NCBI RefSeq assembly: GCF_902167145.1
Contig: NC_050105.1
Span: 123,397,898-123,461,897, forward strand
DNA length: 64,000 bases
Direction: 5' to 3'
From: Zea mays
Taxonomy: Eukaryota; Streptophyta; Magnoliopsida; Poales; Poaceae
The translations under genes and the position numbers were made by a program. Below, piece by piece: positions 43,149-56,723 of this stretch. Numbering within the stretch: the first letter of the stretch is position 1; each line of letters opens with the position of its first letter. The notes below the pieces were generated by a model. It was not told where the DNA came from. It saw only the letters and a list, made by a program, of their open reading frames with translations, and made no database searches.

Positions 43149-44640
43149 TGTAAGTGCAATCAACCCTAATTGAGGGTTTTGGTGATTAATGACAAAACAA
43201 ACTAAGATTCTAACAAGTTTGCTCCTAGTATGTACATAATATTTCTACAGACAGGAGAAGCACAGATCTTACGAGCATAAAAGTATAAAGCACATCGGAT
43301 TTAAAATTCCACATCAAATGGCGTGCTCCAAGTGCTATGAAACAATGGCGGTGCTAAGTTTATAATTCTTGAGTCATAGGAATCGTCGTACAATTAAGAG
43401 AGATCCGCGACAGTTAAGTAAGTTGTGAAACGAGCCAAGTTCAAAATCTTTTAAAAACTCCTTGGAGATCATTTTCCCAGATCATGAATGCCCTTGAGAA
43501 AAACAAAATTTACTTCCCACAAAGTCTCCCCTTTTATTCTCTTCAAAATTCTCAAAGTTTGGTTTCAGCCCCCAAAACCGGTTCAACCGGTCCTGAAACC
43601 GGTTCAACCGGTTTCGGTACTGTTCACCCTGCCACCTCTGCTCTGACCTGTCTGACAGTCAGAGCTGTCAGAAAAGTCGCAGCAGATATTTTTCAGAAAC
43701 CGGTTGAGCCGAATTTTGTCCCTACTCAGCCGGTTTTGAAACCGGTCCAGTGTCCGGCTGAGTAGCCCAGTGGACCGGGATCCCCCTGGTAGAAACCGGT
43801 TCAACCGGTTTGAAAACCGGTTCAACCGGTTTTTGCCCTTTTTCTCCCAACGGCTGCCAGCTTTTTGGGGGTCCTTTATATACCCCCTCACTCTCTCTCT
43901 CTCTCTCATTTACTTCTGCCTCTCCCACGAATCTTTGGCTGACCAACCTTCAAACAAGAGCATTCACTTCACCTTTCACACCCGCAATCGCATCTCCTTC
44001 AATCATTTGAAGGACCTTTGGTGTGAGGTGAACTCGATCGAACTCGCTGTCAATTTCATCTCGATTCTTCCGTTCTCTTGTTCTTGAGCTCGTTGCAAAC
44101 TTAACCGTGTGCGGATTTGTTACTCTTGGAACCTCGTGTTCCTTGACGGTTAGAGGTTGCTTGGGAGTCTCCAAATTTGTGGACGACCCCAAGAAGTTTG
44201 TATCACCCGCTCCTTGAGCAGATTTGAGAAGAGATTGCCTTGACCTTTGTGGTCGGCTTGTGGAGGATTAGGGTTGGAAAAGACCCGGCCCTTTGTGGGT
44301 TCCTCAACGAGGAGTAGGACACCTTTGTGGTGGTTGCCGAACCTCGGGTTATATCGCGTGTTCTTGTGTGTTCTTGTCAAGCGCTTTATATTCAGTGGTT
44401 GGATCATATTATTCATTTAAGTAGTTCTTGTGTAGGGCAAATCTTTAGCTATATTCTTTACTACTTCGCATTTGTTCAATAGATTATCAAATTTAAGTTG
44501 AGCGGGTTCAAACTTGTTCAGTTGTGATTAAAATCGACTGAACCGGTTTGCACCTGTGCAACTTTAATTTAACCTATTTCGAAGTTTTTAGTGAAAATTT
44601 TCAGGTGTAGCCTATTCACCCCCCCTCTAGGCTACTTTCA
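43149..44640 (+). repeat. E3 5' LTR, 1492 bp
   Basis: Starts tgtaagtgcaatcaacc and ends ctaggctactttca. Palindromic aaaccggttcaaccggttt units lie near 43575-43620, 43695-43750 and 43792-43832. The TATA-like tttatata at 43875-43882 is followed by a CT-repeat leader. Confidence 0.92.
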
Positions 44641-47600
44641 ATTGGTATCAGAGCTTCGTGCCTCGTTTTACGCTTAACCGCGTGAGGAAACGATCATGTC
44701 TACACATCGGGACCATGTGGATTCTCTCCTCGAGGAAATCCCCGTCACATCTTCCGGTGAGGAAGTGGACCCCAAGGTCCTTGACCTCGCCATGAAGATT
44801 GCCGAGAGAATGTTCCTCAAAATGAAAGAGGAAGATGCTAGGAAAAAGGCCAAAGAAGAAGAATCAAGAAGAAAGGCCGAAGAAGATAAAGGTAAGGGAA
44901 CATTTGATTATAATGACGATCTAGTGGATCTTTTGGTGTCTAAGGTATTGAGCAAGGTAAGTCTCAACACCGAAGGATCATCTACCAAAAGCAAAGGTAA
45001 TGACTTTAGCAAAGTTCAATTCGATTACTCTAGAAATTATATTCCCAACTTCTCTTCCGCCCCACTTGGAAAGTTACCAACTCTTAGTGAGTTGAACTAT
45101 GATGAGTGGGCCGACAAGATGAAGTCGCATTTAATCGGTGTGCATCCTAGTCTTTGGGAGATTGTTAATGTAGGTATGTATAAGCCCGCCCAAGGAGAAG
45201 AGATGACTCCGGAAATGATGCAAGAGGTTCATCGAAATGCTCAAGCAGTGAGCATAATTAAAGGAAGTCTTTGTCCGGAAGAATACCGGAAAGTTCAAGG
45301 AAGAGAAGATGCCCATGACATTTGGAATATTCTTAAAATGTCACATGAAGGAGATCCCAAAGCTAAAAGACATAGAGTTGAAGCTTTGGAAAGTGAGCTT
45401 GCAAGATATGATTGGACAAAGGGTGAGTCGCTCCAATCACTCTTTGATCGGTTGATGGTATTGGTCAACAAAATAAGAGTTCTTGGGAGTGAAGATTGGA
45501 GTGACTCCAAGGTCACAAGATTGTTCATGAGAGCTTATAAAGAGAAGGATAAAAGTCTTGCAAGGATGATAAGGGATCGTGATGATTATGAGGACATGAC
45601 GCCTCATCAATTATTTGCAAAAATTCAACAACACGAGTCCGAAGAAGCCCCCATCAAGACAAGAGACTCTCATGCCTTGATCACAAATGAACAAGACAAT
45701 CTCAAGAAGAGCAAAGATCACAAAGCAAAGAAAGTGGTCGAGACCTCAAGTGATGAAGATAGCTCAAGTGATGAAGACACAGCTATGTTCATCAAAACTT
45801 TCAAGAAATTTGTAAGGAAGAATGACAAGTTCCAAAGGAAAGGAAAGAAGAGGGCATGCTATGAATGTGGCCAAACCGGTCATTTCATAGCGGATTGTCC
45901 TAACAAGAAGGAACAAGAAGCCAAGAAGGAATACAAGAAGGATAAGTTTAAAAAGGGAGGCAAGACCAAGGGATACTTCAAGAAGAAGAAGTATGGACAA
46001 GCTCATATTGGTGAAGAATGGAACTCCGATGAAGAGAGTTCTAGCTCCGAGGAAGAGGAAGTGGTGGCGAATGTGGCCATCCAATCTACATCAAGCGCGC
46101 AACTCTTCACCAACTTTCAAGACGACTCCTACACTCCAACTTGCCTCATGGCAAAGGGAGATAAGGTCTACTCCTCTGGTGGGTCAAGTTGGGTGCTTGA
46201 CAGTGGATGCACAAATCACATGACCGGGGAGAAAGACATGTTTCATACATTGCAACTAACTCAAGAAGCACAAGAAATTGTGTTTGGAGATAGTGGCAAG
46301 AGTAAGGTGATTGGTATTGGTAAAATTCCTATCTCTGACCAACAATCACTTTCAAATGTTTTATTAGTAGATTCCTTAAGCTATAATTTGTTGTCCGTTT
46401 CACAACTTTGTGGAATGGGTTATAATTGCTTATTTTCGGATGTGGATGTGAAGATCCTTAGAAGGGAGGACTCCTCAGTTGCCTTTACCGGTCGCTTGAA
46501 GGGCAAGCTTTATCTTGTTGATTTCACAACAAGTAAAGTGACGCCTGAGACTTGTTTAGTGGCAAAATCCGGCAAGGGTTGGCTATGGCATCGCCGGCTA
46601 GCCCATGTCGGTATGAGGAATTTGGCCAAACTTCAAAAGGATAATCACATCATTGGACTAACAAATGTTGTATTTGAGAAAGATAGGGTTTGTGGCGCAT
46701 GCCAAGCAGGAAAGCAACATGGAGTCCCACATCAATCAAAGAATGTGGTCACAACAAAGAGGCCATTGGAGCTTCTTCACATGGACCTCTTCGGACCTGT
46801 GGCCTACATTAGCATTGGTGGTAGTAAGTATGGTTTAGTTGTTGATGATGATTTTTCTCGATTCACCTGGGTTTTCTTTTTGAGTGACAAAGGTGAAACT
46901 CAAGAAATTTTAAAGAAATTCATGAGGAGAGCTCAAAATGAATTTGAGCTCAAAATCAAGAAAGTGAGAAGCGATAATGGGACGGAATTCAAGAACACAG
47001 GTGTCGAAGAATTCTTAGGAGAAGAAGGAATCAAACATGAGTTCTCGGTGCCTTACACTCCACAACAAAATGGTGTTGTGGAAAGAAAGAACCGAACTCT
47101 AATTGAAGCTGCAAGAACCATGTTCGATGAATACAAGACACCTGACAACTTCTGGGCAGAGGCGGTCAACACCGCCTGTCATGCAATCAACCGTCTCTAT
47201 CTTCATAAGATCTACAAAAAGACTGCTTATGAGCTTCTCACTGGTAACAAACCTAAAGTTGATTATTTTAGAGTATTCGGTTGTAAGTGTTTTATTCTTA
47301 ACAAGAAAGTCAAGAGCTCAAAGTTTGCTCCTAGAGTGGACGAGGGCTTCTTGCTTGGGTATGCATCAAATGCGCATGGATATTGTGTTTTCAACAATAC
47401 CACCGGTCTTGTTGAAATAGCGATAGACGTGACATTTGATGAGTCTAATGGCTCGCAAGGGCATGTTTCTAATGACACTGCAGGAAATGAAGAACTACCT
47501 TGTGAGGCCATAAAGAAACTTGCCATAGGTGAGGTGAGACCTCAAGAAAGGGATGATGAAGAAGGAACCTTGTGGATGACCAATGAGGTAGTTGATGTGG

Positions 47601-48529
47601 GTGCAAGGGTGGTGAGTGACAATGTCTCCACCCAAGCAAACCCATCAACCTCAAGTCATCCAAGCCATGAAGAAAATCATCAAAGGATGCCAACAGTGGT
47701 AGAAGATGAACAAGAAAATATTGATGGTGAAGTGCCTCTTGATCAAGTAACTGATGAGGAAGAGCAAATACAAAGACATCCATCAGTGCCTCATCCTAGA
47801 GTCCATCAAACAATTCAAAGGGATCATCCAGTGGACAACATCCTGGGTAGCATCAGGAGAGGGGTAACAACTCGATCTTGTTTAGCTAATTTTTGTGAAT
47901 TTTACTCGTTTGTTTCCTCTCTTGAGCCACTTAAGGTTGAAGAAACATTGGGTGATCCGGATTGGATAATTGCCATGCAAGAGGAGTTGAACAACTTCAC
48001 TAGGAATGAAGTCTGGTCCTTAGTCCAAAGACCCAAACAAAATGTGATTGGGACTAAATGGGTCTTTAGGAATAAGCAAGATGAACATGGCGTGGTTACA
48101 AGAAACAAGGCACGGTTCGTTGCCCAAGGCTATACTCAAGTGGAAGGACTTGATTTTGGTGAAACATATGCGCCGGTAGCAAGGTTAGAATCAATTAGAA
48201 TATTAATTGCCTATGCTACTAACCATGATTTCAAGCTATATCAAATGGATGTCAAGAGCGCTTTTCTAAATGGACCACTACAAGAAAGAGTATATGTGGA
48301 GCAACCACCGGGCTTTGAAGAGCTAAAGAAGCCAAATCATGTTTATCTTCTTCACAAGGCACTCTACGGGCTTAAACAAGCCCCTAGAGCTTGGTATGAC
48401 TGTCTTAAAGATTTTTTAATTAAAAATGGGTTTACAATAGGAAAAGCTGACTCTACTTTATTTACTCGAAAAGTTGATAATGAATTATTTGTGTGCCAAA
48501 TATATGTTGATGACATTATATTTGGTAGT

Positions 48530-49852
48530 TGATAGTCGCCTAGAGGGGGGGTGAATAGGGCGAAACTGAAATTTACAAAAATAATCACAACTACAAGCCG
48601 GGGTTAGCGTTAGTAATAATAAATGAGTCCGCAAGAGAGGGCGCAAAACAAATCGCAAGCAAATAAAGAGAGTGACACGTGGATTTGTTTTACCGAGGTT
48701 CGGTTCTTGCAAACCTACTCCCCGTTGAGGAGGCCACAAAGGCCGGGTCTCTTTCAACCCTTCCCTCTCTCAAACGGTCCCTCGGACCGAGTGAGCTTTC
48801 CTTCTTCTCAATCAACCGGGAACAAAACTTCCCCGCAAGGGCCACCACACAATCGGTGCCTCTTGCCTCGGTTACAATTGAGTGTTGATCACAAGAGCAA
48901 AAGAGAAAGAAAGAGTGCGATCCAAGCGCAAGAGCTCAAAAGAACACGGCAAATCTCTCTCGCTAGTCACTAAAGGCTTGAGTGGAATTGGAGAGGATTT
49001 GATCTCTTTGTATGTGTCTAGAATTGAATGCCTAGCTCTTGTAAGTGGTTAAGAAGTGGGAAAACTTGGATGGCAATGAATGTGGGGTGGTTGGGGTATT
49101 TATAGCCCCAACCACCAAATGTGGCCGTTGCTGGGAGCTCTCTGTTCGATGGCGCACCGGACAGTCCGGTGCACACCGGACAGTCCGGTGCCCCTGCCAC
49201 GTCACCAATGCCGTTGGATTCTAGCCGTTGGAGCTTCTGACTTGTGGGCCCGCCTGGGTGTCCGGTGCACACCGGACATGCACTGTTTGATGTCCGGTGC
49301 ACCGGTATGGGCGCGCCTGCCGACTGCGCGCGCAGAGCGCGCATTAAATGCGCTTGCAGCTGACCGTTGGCGCGGAAGTAGCCGTTGCTCCGTGCTTCAC
49401 CGGACAGTCCGGTGTACACCGGACAGTCCGGTGAATTTTAGCGGAGCGGCTGCCGCGCGAACCCGAGGCTGGCGAGTTCCGGAGGCCGAGCTTCCTTGGA
49501 GCACCGGACATGTCCGGTGCACACCGGACAGTCCGGTGATTTATAGCGCGCCGGCTTCCGAGAATTCCCGAGAGTGAAGAGTTGGAGTCTGAGTCCCCTG
49601 GTGCACCGGACAGGTACTGTTCACTGTCCGGTGGCACACCGGACAGTCCGGTGTGCCAGACCAGGGGTGCCCTCGGTTGCCCCTTTGCTCCTTTATTGAA
49701 TCCAAAACTTGGTCTTTTTATTGGCTGAGTGTGAACCTTTTACACCTGTATAATCTATACACTTGGGCAAACTAGTTAGTCCAAAGATTTGTGTTGGGCA
49801 ATTCAACCACCAAAATTATATAGGAACTAGGTGTAAGCCTAATTCCCTTTCA
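48530..49852 (-). repeat. E4 3' LTR
   Basis: The left-hand LTR as read on the plus strand, next to the polypurine tract (complement 49853-49866). Contains caccggacagtccggtg palindromes between about 49154 and 49652 and a TATA box (complement of tatttata, 49097-49104). Confidence 0.92.
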
Positions 49853-50733
49853 ATCTCCCCCTTTTTGGTGATTGATGCCAACACAAACCAAAGCAAATAT
49901 AGAAGTGCATAATTGAACTAGTTTGCATAATGTAAGTGTAAAGGTTGCTTGGAATTGAGCCAATAAAACTACTTACAAGATATGCATGGAATGTTTCTTT
50001 CTTATTTAACATTTTGGACCACGTTTGCACCACATGTTTTGTTTTTGCAAATTCTTTTTGTAAATCCATTTCATAGATCTTTTGCAAATAGTCAAAGGTA
50101 AATAAATAAGAGTTTGCAAAAGCATTTTCAAGATTTGAAATTTCCTCCCCCTGTTTCAAATGCTTTTCCTTTGACTAAACAAAACTCCCCCTAAAAGAGA
50201 TCCACCTCTTAGTGTTCAAGAGGGTTTTGATATACCATTTTTGAAATACTACTTTCTCCCCCTTTTGAACACAATAGGATACCAAATGATAAAGACTTTT
50301 GGAAAGCACTAAGTTTTTGAATTTGGTGGTGGTGGTGCGGTCCTTTTGCTTTGGGCTCATTTCTCCCCCTTTTTGGCATGAATCGCCAAAAACGGAATCA
50401 ATAGAGCCCTTGAAGTGCAATCTTCCCCTTTGGTCATAAATAAGTGAGTTAAGATTATACCAAAGACGAAGTCCTTTTGCGTTTGAGCTTTTACTCTCTC
50501 CCCCAAGGATGAAGTCCTTTTCCTTGATGCTCATTTCTCCCCCAAAGAAGAGAGAGTTGCTCGGAGTGGTGGCGAAGTATGAGTTACGGAGTGGAAGCCT
50601 TTGTCTTCGCCGAAGACTCCAATTCCCTTTCAATATACCTATGACTTGGTTTGAAACAAACTTGAAAACACATTAGTCATAGCATATAAAAGAGATATGA
50701 TCAAAGGTATTCAAATGAGCTATGTGTGCAAGC
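49853..50733 (-). other. E4 3' noncoding region with repeated polypurine tracts
   Basis: No gene. On the minus strand the tract aaaaagggggagat abuts the LTR. Further tracts, seen on the plus strand as tctcccccttt-type pyrimidine runs, lie near 50144, 50185, 50255, 50362, 50497 and 50536. Confidence 0.75.
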
Positions 50734-53700
50734 TTAGCAAAAGAAATTTCTAGAATCAAGAATATTGAGCTCATGCCTAAGTCTGGTAAAAGATTGTTCA
50801 TCAAGTGGCTTGGTAAAGATATCGGCTAATTGATCTTTAGTATTAATGTAAGAAATCTCGATATCCCCCTTTTGTTGGTGATCCCTAAGAAAATGATACC
50901 GAATGGCTATGTGCTTAGTGCGGCTATGCTCGACGGGATTGTCGGCCATTTTAATTGCACTCTCATTATCACATAGCAAAGGGACTTTGGTTAATTTGTA
51001 ACCGTAGTCCCGCAGGGTTTGCCTCATCCAAAGCAATTGCGCGCAACAATGTCCTGCAGCAATGTACTCGGCTTCGGCGGTGGAAAGAGCGACCGAATTT
51101 TGCTTCTTTGAAGCCCAAGACACCAAGGATCTTCCCAAGAACTGGCAAGTCCCTGATGTGCTCTTCCTATTAATTTTGCACCCCGCCCAATCGGCATCCG
51201 AATAACCAATTAAATCAAATGTGGATCCCCTAGGGTACCAAAGCCCAAACTTAGGGGTATAAGCCAAATATCTCAAGATTCGTTTTACGGCCGTAAGGTG
51301 GGATTCCTTAGGGTCGGATTGGAATCTTGCACACATGCAAACGGAAAGCATAATGTCCGGTCGAGATGCACATAAATAAAGCAATGAACCAATCATCGAC
51401 CGGTATACCTTTTGATCCACGGACTTACCTCCCGTGTCGAGGTCGAGATGCCCATTAGTTCCCATGGGTGTCTTGATGGGTTTGGCATCCTTCATCCCAA
51501 ACTTAGCAAGAATGTCTTGAGTGTACTTCGTTTGGCTAATGAAGGTGCCCTCTCGGAGTTGCTTGACTTGGAATCCTAGAAAATACTTCAACTCCCCCAT
51601 CATCGACATCTCGAATTTCTGTGTCATGATCCTACTAAACTCTTCACATGTAGACTCGTTAGTAGACCCAAATATAATATCATCAACATAAATTTGGCAT
51701 ACAAACAAGTCATTTTCAAGAGTTTTAGTAAAGAGTGTAGGATCGGCCTTGCCGACTTTGAAGCCATTTGCAATAAGGAAATCTCTTAGGCATTCATACC
51801 ATGCTCTTGGGGCTTGCTTGAGCCCATAAAGCGCCTTAGAGAGCCTATAGACATGGTTAGGGTACTCACTGTCTTCAAAGCCGGGAGGTTGCTCAACATA
51901 GACCTCTTCCTTGATTGGTCCGTTGAGGAAGGCACTTTTCACGTCCATTTGATAGAGCTTAAAGCCATGGTAAGTAGCATAGGCCAATAATATGCGAATT
52001 GACTCAAGCCTAGCTACGGGTGCATAGGTTTCACCAAAATCCAAACCTTCGACTTGTGAATACCCTTTGGCCACGAGTCGAGCTTTGTTCCTTGTTACCA
52101 CACCATGCTCATCTTGCTTGTTGCGGAAGACCCATTTGGTTCCTACAACATTTTGGTTAGGACGTGGAACTAAATGCCATACCTCGTTCCTCGTGAAATT
52201 GTTGAGCTCCTCTTGCATCGCCACCACCCAATCCGAATCTTGGAGAGCTTCCTCTACCCTGTGTGGCTCAATGGAGGAAACAAAAGAGTAATGTTCACAA
52301 AAATGAGCAACCCGAGATCGAGTAGTTACCCCCTTATGAATGTCGCCGAGGATGGTGTCGACGGGGTGATCTCGTTGGATTGCTTATTGAACTCTTGGGT
52401 GTGGCGGTCTTGGTTCTTCCTCATCCTCCTTTTCTTGATCATTTATATCTCCCCCTTGATCATTGCTATCATCTTGAGGTGGCTTGTCTTCTTGATTTTG
52501 CTCTTCATCATTTTGAGCCTCATCCTCATTTTGAGTTGGTGGAGATGCTTGCATGGAGGAGGATGGTTGATCTTGTGTACTTGGAGGCTCTTCGGATTCC
52601 TTAGGACACACATCCCCGATGGACATGTTCCTTAGCGCGATGCATGGAGTCTGTTGTTCACCTATCTCATCAAGATCAACTTGCTCTACTTGAGAGCCGT
52701 TAGTTTCATCAAACACAACGTCACAAGAGACTTCAACTAGTCCAGTGGACTTGTTAAAGACCCTATATGCCCTTGTGTTTGAGTCATAACCAAGTAAAAA
52801 AACCTTCTACAGTTTTAGGAGCAAATTTTGATTTTCTACCTCTTTTAATAAGAATGAAGCATTTGCTACCAAAAACTCTAAAATATGAAATATTTGGCTT
52901 TTTACCGGTTAGGAGTTCATATGATGTCTTCTTGAGGATTCGGTGAAGATATAACCGGTTGATGGCGTAGCAGGCGGTGTTGACCGCTTCGGCCCAAAAC
53001 CGGTCCGGTGTCTTGTACTCATCAAGCATGGTTCTTGCCATGTCCAATAGAGTTCGATTCTTCCTCTCCACTACACCATTTTGTTGTGGCGTGTAGGGAG
53101 AAGAGAACTCATGCTTGATGCCCTCCTCCTCAAGGAAGCTTTCAATTTGAGAATTCTTGAACTCCGTCCCATTGTCGCTTCTTATTTTCTTGATCCTTAA
53201 GCCGAACTCATTTTGAGCCCGTCTCAAGAATCCTTTTAAAGTCTCTTGGGTTTGAGATTTTTCCTATAAAAAGAATACCCAAGTGAAGCGAGAATAATCA
53301 TCCACAATTACAAGGCAATACTTACTACCGCCGATGCTTATGTAAGCGATCGGGCCGAATAAGTCCATGTGTAGTAGCTCCAGCGGCCTGTCGGTAGTCA
53401 TGACATTTTTGTGTGGATGATGGATGCCAACTTGCTTCCCAGCTTGGCATGCGCTACAAATCCTGTCTTTCTCAAAATGAATATTGGTTAGTCCCAAAAT
53501 GTGTTCTCCCTTTAGAAGCTTGTGAAGATTCTTCATTCCAACATGGGCTAGTCGGCGGTGCCAAAGCCAACCCAAGTTAGTCTTAGCAACTAAGCAAGTG
53601 TCGAGTTCAGCTCTTTCAAAATCTACCAAGTATAGCTGACCCTCTAGCACTCCCTTAAAAGCTATTGAATCGTCACTTCTTCTAAAGACAGTAACACCAG

Positions 53701-53980
53701 TATCAGTAAAAAGACAGTTGTAGCCCATTTTACATAATTGGGACACGGAAAGCAAATTGTAATCTAAAGAATCTACAAGAAAAACATTGGAAATAGTATG
53801 GTCAGGTGATATAGCAATTTTACCCAAACCTTTGACCAAACCTTGATTTCCATCCCCGAATGTGATAGCTCGTTGGGGATCTTGGTTTTTCTCATATGAG
53901 GAGAACATCTTTTTCTCCCCTGTCATATGGTTTGTGCACCCACTGTCGAGTATCCAACTTGAGCCCCCGGATGCATAAAC
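50734..53980 (-). pseudogene. pol: E4 Pol: two stops and one frameshift
   Basis: Protease and integrase start at 53980 ([24 protein letters not shown]). Relative to E1 and E2, a Gln codon after VFFL is TAG (about 53261-53263). The integrase core continues ([18 protein letters not shown]) to an extra T in a T run near 52796-52802. A second Gln is TAA at 52384-52386. Reverse transcriptase ([20 protein letters not shown]) and RNase H (STAEAEYIA) are then open to 50734. Both stops are C-to-T changes on the coding strand. Confidence 0.9.
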
Positions 53981-55208
53981 CTACAAAACAAGTTTAGTTC
54001 TTTGTTTTAGGTACCCAAACGGTTTTGGGTCCTTTGGCATTAGAAATGAGAACTTTGGGTACCCAAACACAAGTCTTGGAACCCTTGTGCTTGCCCCCAA
54101 CAAATTTGGCAACTACCTTGCCGGATTTGCTAGTAAGCACATAAGATGCATCAAAAGTTTTAAATGAAATGGCATGATCATTTGATGCATTAGGAGTTTT
54201 CTTTCTAGGCAACTTGGCACGGGTTGGTTGCCTAGAGCTAGATGTCTCACCCTTATACATAAAAGCATGGTTAGGGCCAGAGTGAGACTTCCTAGAGTGA
54301 ATTCTCCTAATTTTGCTCTCGGGATAACCGGCAGGGTACAAAATGTAACCCTCGTTATCCTGAGGCATGGGAGCCTTGCCCTTAACAAAGTTAGACAAAT
54401 TTTTAGGTGGGGCATTAAGTTTGACATTGTCTCCCCTTTGGAAGCCAATGCCATCCTTGATGCCAGGACGTCTCCCATTATAGAGCATGCTTCTAGCCAA
54501 TTTAAATTTTTCATTTTCTAAGTCATGCTCTCTAATCTTAGCATTTAGTTGAGCTATGTGATCATTTTGTTTTTTAATTAAGGCTAGGTGATCATGGATA
54601 GCATCAACATTAATATCTCTACATCTAGTACAAATGGAAATATGCTCAACATTAGATGTAGAGGGTTTGCAAGATTTTAGTTCAACAACCTTAGCATGCA
54701 ACATATCATTTTTAGTTCTAAGGTCGGAAATAGTAGCATTGCAAACATCAAAATCCTTAGCCTTAGCAATTAGTTTCTCATTCTCATTTCTAAGGCTAGC
54801 AATGGAAACATTTAACTCATCAATCCTAGCAAGTAAATCAACATTATCATTTCTAGGATCAATGCAAACATGAGAATCTACCTTAGCAATTAATTTAGCA
54901 TTTTCACTTCTAAGGTTGGCAATAGTGTCATGGCACATGCTCAGCTCACTAGATAATTTGTTATATTTTTCTACTTCTAGAGCATAAGCATTTTTAACCT
55001 TAACATGTTTCTTATTCTCCTTGATTAGGAAGTCCTCTTGGGAGTCCAAGAGATCATCCTTTTCATGGATGGCACTAATTAGTTCATTTAATTTTTCCTT
55101 TTGTTCCATGTTAAGGTTAGCAAAAAGAATGCGCAAGTTATCCTCCTCATTTTTGTCATCATCCTCATCACTAGATTTTTCATATTTAGTGGAGGACCTT
55201 GATTTTAC
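53981..55208 (-). other. Candidate retained intron between gag and pol in E4 (1228 bp)
   Basis: Minus-strand donor aaaaag|gtaaaa (55209/55208) and acceptor cttgttttgtag|gtttatgc (53981/53980). Both phase 0; length 1 modulo 3. Homologous in position to those of E1 and E2, although the interior has diverged and is about 190 bases longer. Confidence 0.58.
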
Positions 55209-56675
55209 CTTTTTGCCGTCCTTGGCCATGAGACACTTGTGGCCGACGTTGGGGAAGAGAAGGCCCTTGGTGACGGCGATGTTGGCGGCGTCCTCGTCGT
55301 CGGAGGAGTCGCTTGAGCTTTCGTCGGAGTCCCACTCCCGACAAACATGGGCATCGCCGCCCTTCTTCTTGTAGTATTTCTTCTTCTCCTTTCTTCTTCC
55401 CTTCTTGTCGTCGCCCCTGTCACTGTCACTAGACATAGGACATTTTGCAATGAAGTGACCGGGCTTACCACACTTGTAGCAAACCTTCTTGGAACGAGGT
55501 TTGTAGTCCTTCCCCTTCCGTTGCTTGAGGATTTGCCTAAAGCTTTTGATGATTAGGGCCATCTCCTCATTGTCGAGCTTGGAGGCGTCAATTGGTTGTC
55601 TACTTGGTGTAGACTCCTCCTTCTTCTCCTCCGTTGCCTTAAAGGCCACTGGTTGCGCCTCGGAGGTGGAAGGCTCGTCAAGCTCGTTGATCTTCTTGGA
55701 GCCCTTAATCATGCATTCAAAACTCACAAAATTCCCGATAACTTCCTCGGGGGTCATTAGTGGATATCTAGGATTCCCACGAATTAATTGTACTTGAGTG
55801 GGGTTAAGGAAAATAAGAGCTCTTAGAATAACCTTAACCACTTCGTGGTCATCCCATTTTGTGCTCCCGAGGTTGCGCACTTGGTTTACCAAGGTCTTGA
55901 GCCGGTTGTACATGTCTTGTGGCTCCTCCCCTTGGCGAAGACGGAAGCGACCGAGCTCCCCCTCGATCGTTTCCCGCTTGGTGATCTTGGTGAGTTCATC
56001 ACCCTCGTGCGCCGTCTTGAGTAGGTCCCAAATCTCCTTGGCGTTCTTCAATCCTTGTACTTTGTTGTATTCCTCCTTGCTTAGGGAGGCAAGGAGGATG
56101 GTTGCGGCTTGGGAGTTGAAGTGCTCGATTTGGGCCACTTCGTCCGTGTCATAGTCCTCATCCCCTATTGATGGTACCTGTACACCATACTCAACAACAT
56201 CCCATATTCTTTTGTGGAGAGAGGTTAGATGAAATCGCATCAAATTACTCCACATAGCATAATCTTCACCATTAAAAGTTGGTGGTTTGCCTAATGGGAC
56301 GGAAAGTAAAGGTGTATGTTTAGGAATGCGAGGGTAGCGTAGGGGGATCTTACTATACTTCTTGCGCTCTTGGCGCTTAGAAGTGACGGAGGGCGCATCG
56401 GAGTCGGAGGTAGAAGTTGATGAAGTGTCGGTCTCGTAGTAGACCACCTTCCTCATCCTCTTGTGCTTATCGCCTTTCCGATGCGGCTTGTGGGAAGAAG
56501 ATTTTTCCTTCTTCTCTTTGTGGTGAGAAGAAGATTTCTTCTCCTTCCCTTTGTTGGAGGAGCTCTTCTTCTTCTCCCTCCTTTTGGTGCGGGACTCTTC
56601 CGATGAAGTGCTCCCGTAGCTTGTAGTGGGCTTTTCGCCGGTCTCCATCTCCTTCTTGGCGTGATCTCCCGACAT
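53994..56675 (-). CDS. gag: E4 Gag, long form (893 aa)
   Basis: ATG at 56675 (complement); the preceding GTG codon is not needed as a start. A basic Ser/Lys-rich N-terminus is followed by the copia Gag core (LGKPPTFNGEDYAMW, GLKNAKEIWDLLKTAHEG), the zinc knuckle CYKCGKPGHFIAKC and CLMAKDGKK, then about 400 residues of acidic and coiled-coil-like extension (EQKEKLNELISAIHEKDDLL, NLRSENAKLIAK) and a basic tail ending WVPKTKN. Frame intact to TAG. The whole extension falls inside the candidate intron 53981-55208. Confidence 0.88.
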   Translation of the reverse strand: MSGDHAKKEMETGEKPTTSYGSTSSEESRTKRREKKKSSSNKGKEKKSSSHHKEKKEKSSSHKPHRKGDKHKRMRKVVYYETDTSSTSTSDSDAPSVTSKRQERKKYSKIPLRYPRIPKHTPLLSVPLGKPPTFNGEDYAMWSNLMRFHLTSLHKRIWDVVEYGVQVPSIGDEDYDTDEVAQIEHFNSQAATILLASLSKEEYNKVQGLKNAKEIWDLLKTAHEGDELTKITKRETIEGELGRFRLRQGEEPQDMYNRLKTLVNQVRNLGSTKWDDHEVVKVILRALIFLNPTQVQLIRGNPRYPLMTPEEVIGNFVSFECMIKGSKKINELDEPSTSEAQPVAFKATEEKKEESTPSRQPIDASKLDNEEMALIIKSFRQILKQRKGKDYKPRSKKVCYKCGKPGHFIAKCPMSSDSDRGDDKKGRRKEKKKYYKKKGGDAHVCREWDSDESSSDSSDDEDAANIAVTKGLLFPNVGHKCLMAKDGKKVKSRSSTKYEKSSDEDDDKNEEDNLRILFANLNMEQKEKLNELISAIHEKDDLLDSQEDFLIKENKKHVKVKNAYALEVEKYNKLSSELSMCHDTIANLRSENAKLIAKVDSHVCIDPRNDNVDLLARIDELNVSIASLRNENEKLIAKAKDFDVCNATISDLRTKNDMLHAKVVELKSCKPSTSNVEHISICTRCRDINVDAIHDHLALIKKQNDHIAQLNAKIREHDLENEKFKLARSMLYNGRRPGIKDGIGFQRGDNVKLNAPPKNLSNFVKGKAPMPQDNEGYILYPAGYPESKIRRIHSRKSHSGPNHAFMYKGETSSSRQPTRAKLPRKKTPNASNDHAISFKTFDASYVLTSKSGKVVAKFVGGKHKGSKTCVWVPKVLISNAKGPKTVWVPKTKN

Positions 56676-56723
56676 CACTTCGAGCGGTTAGGCTCTAATG
56701 AAGCACCGGGCTCTGATACCAAT

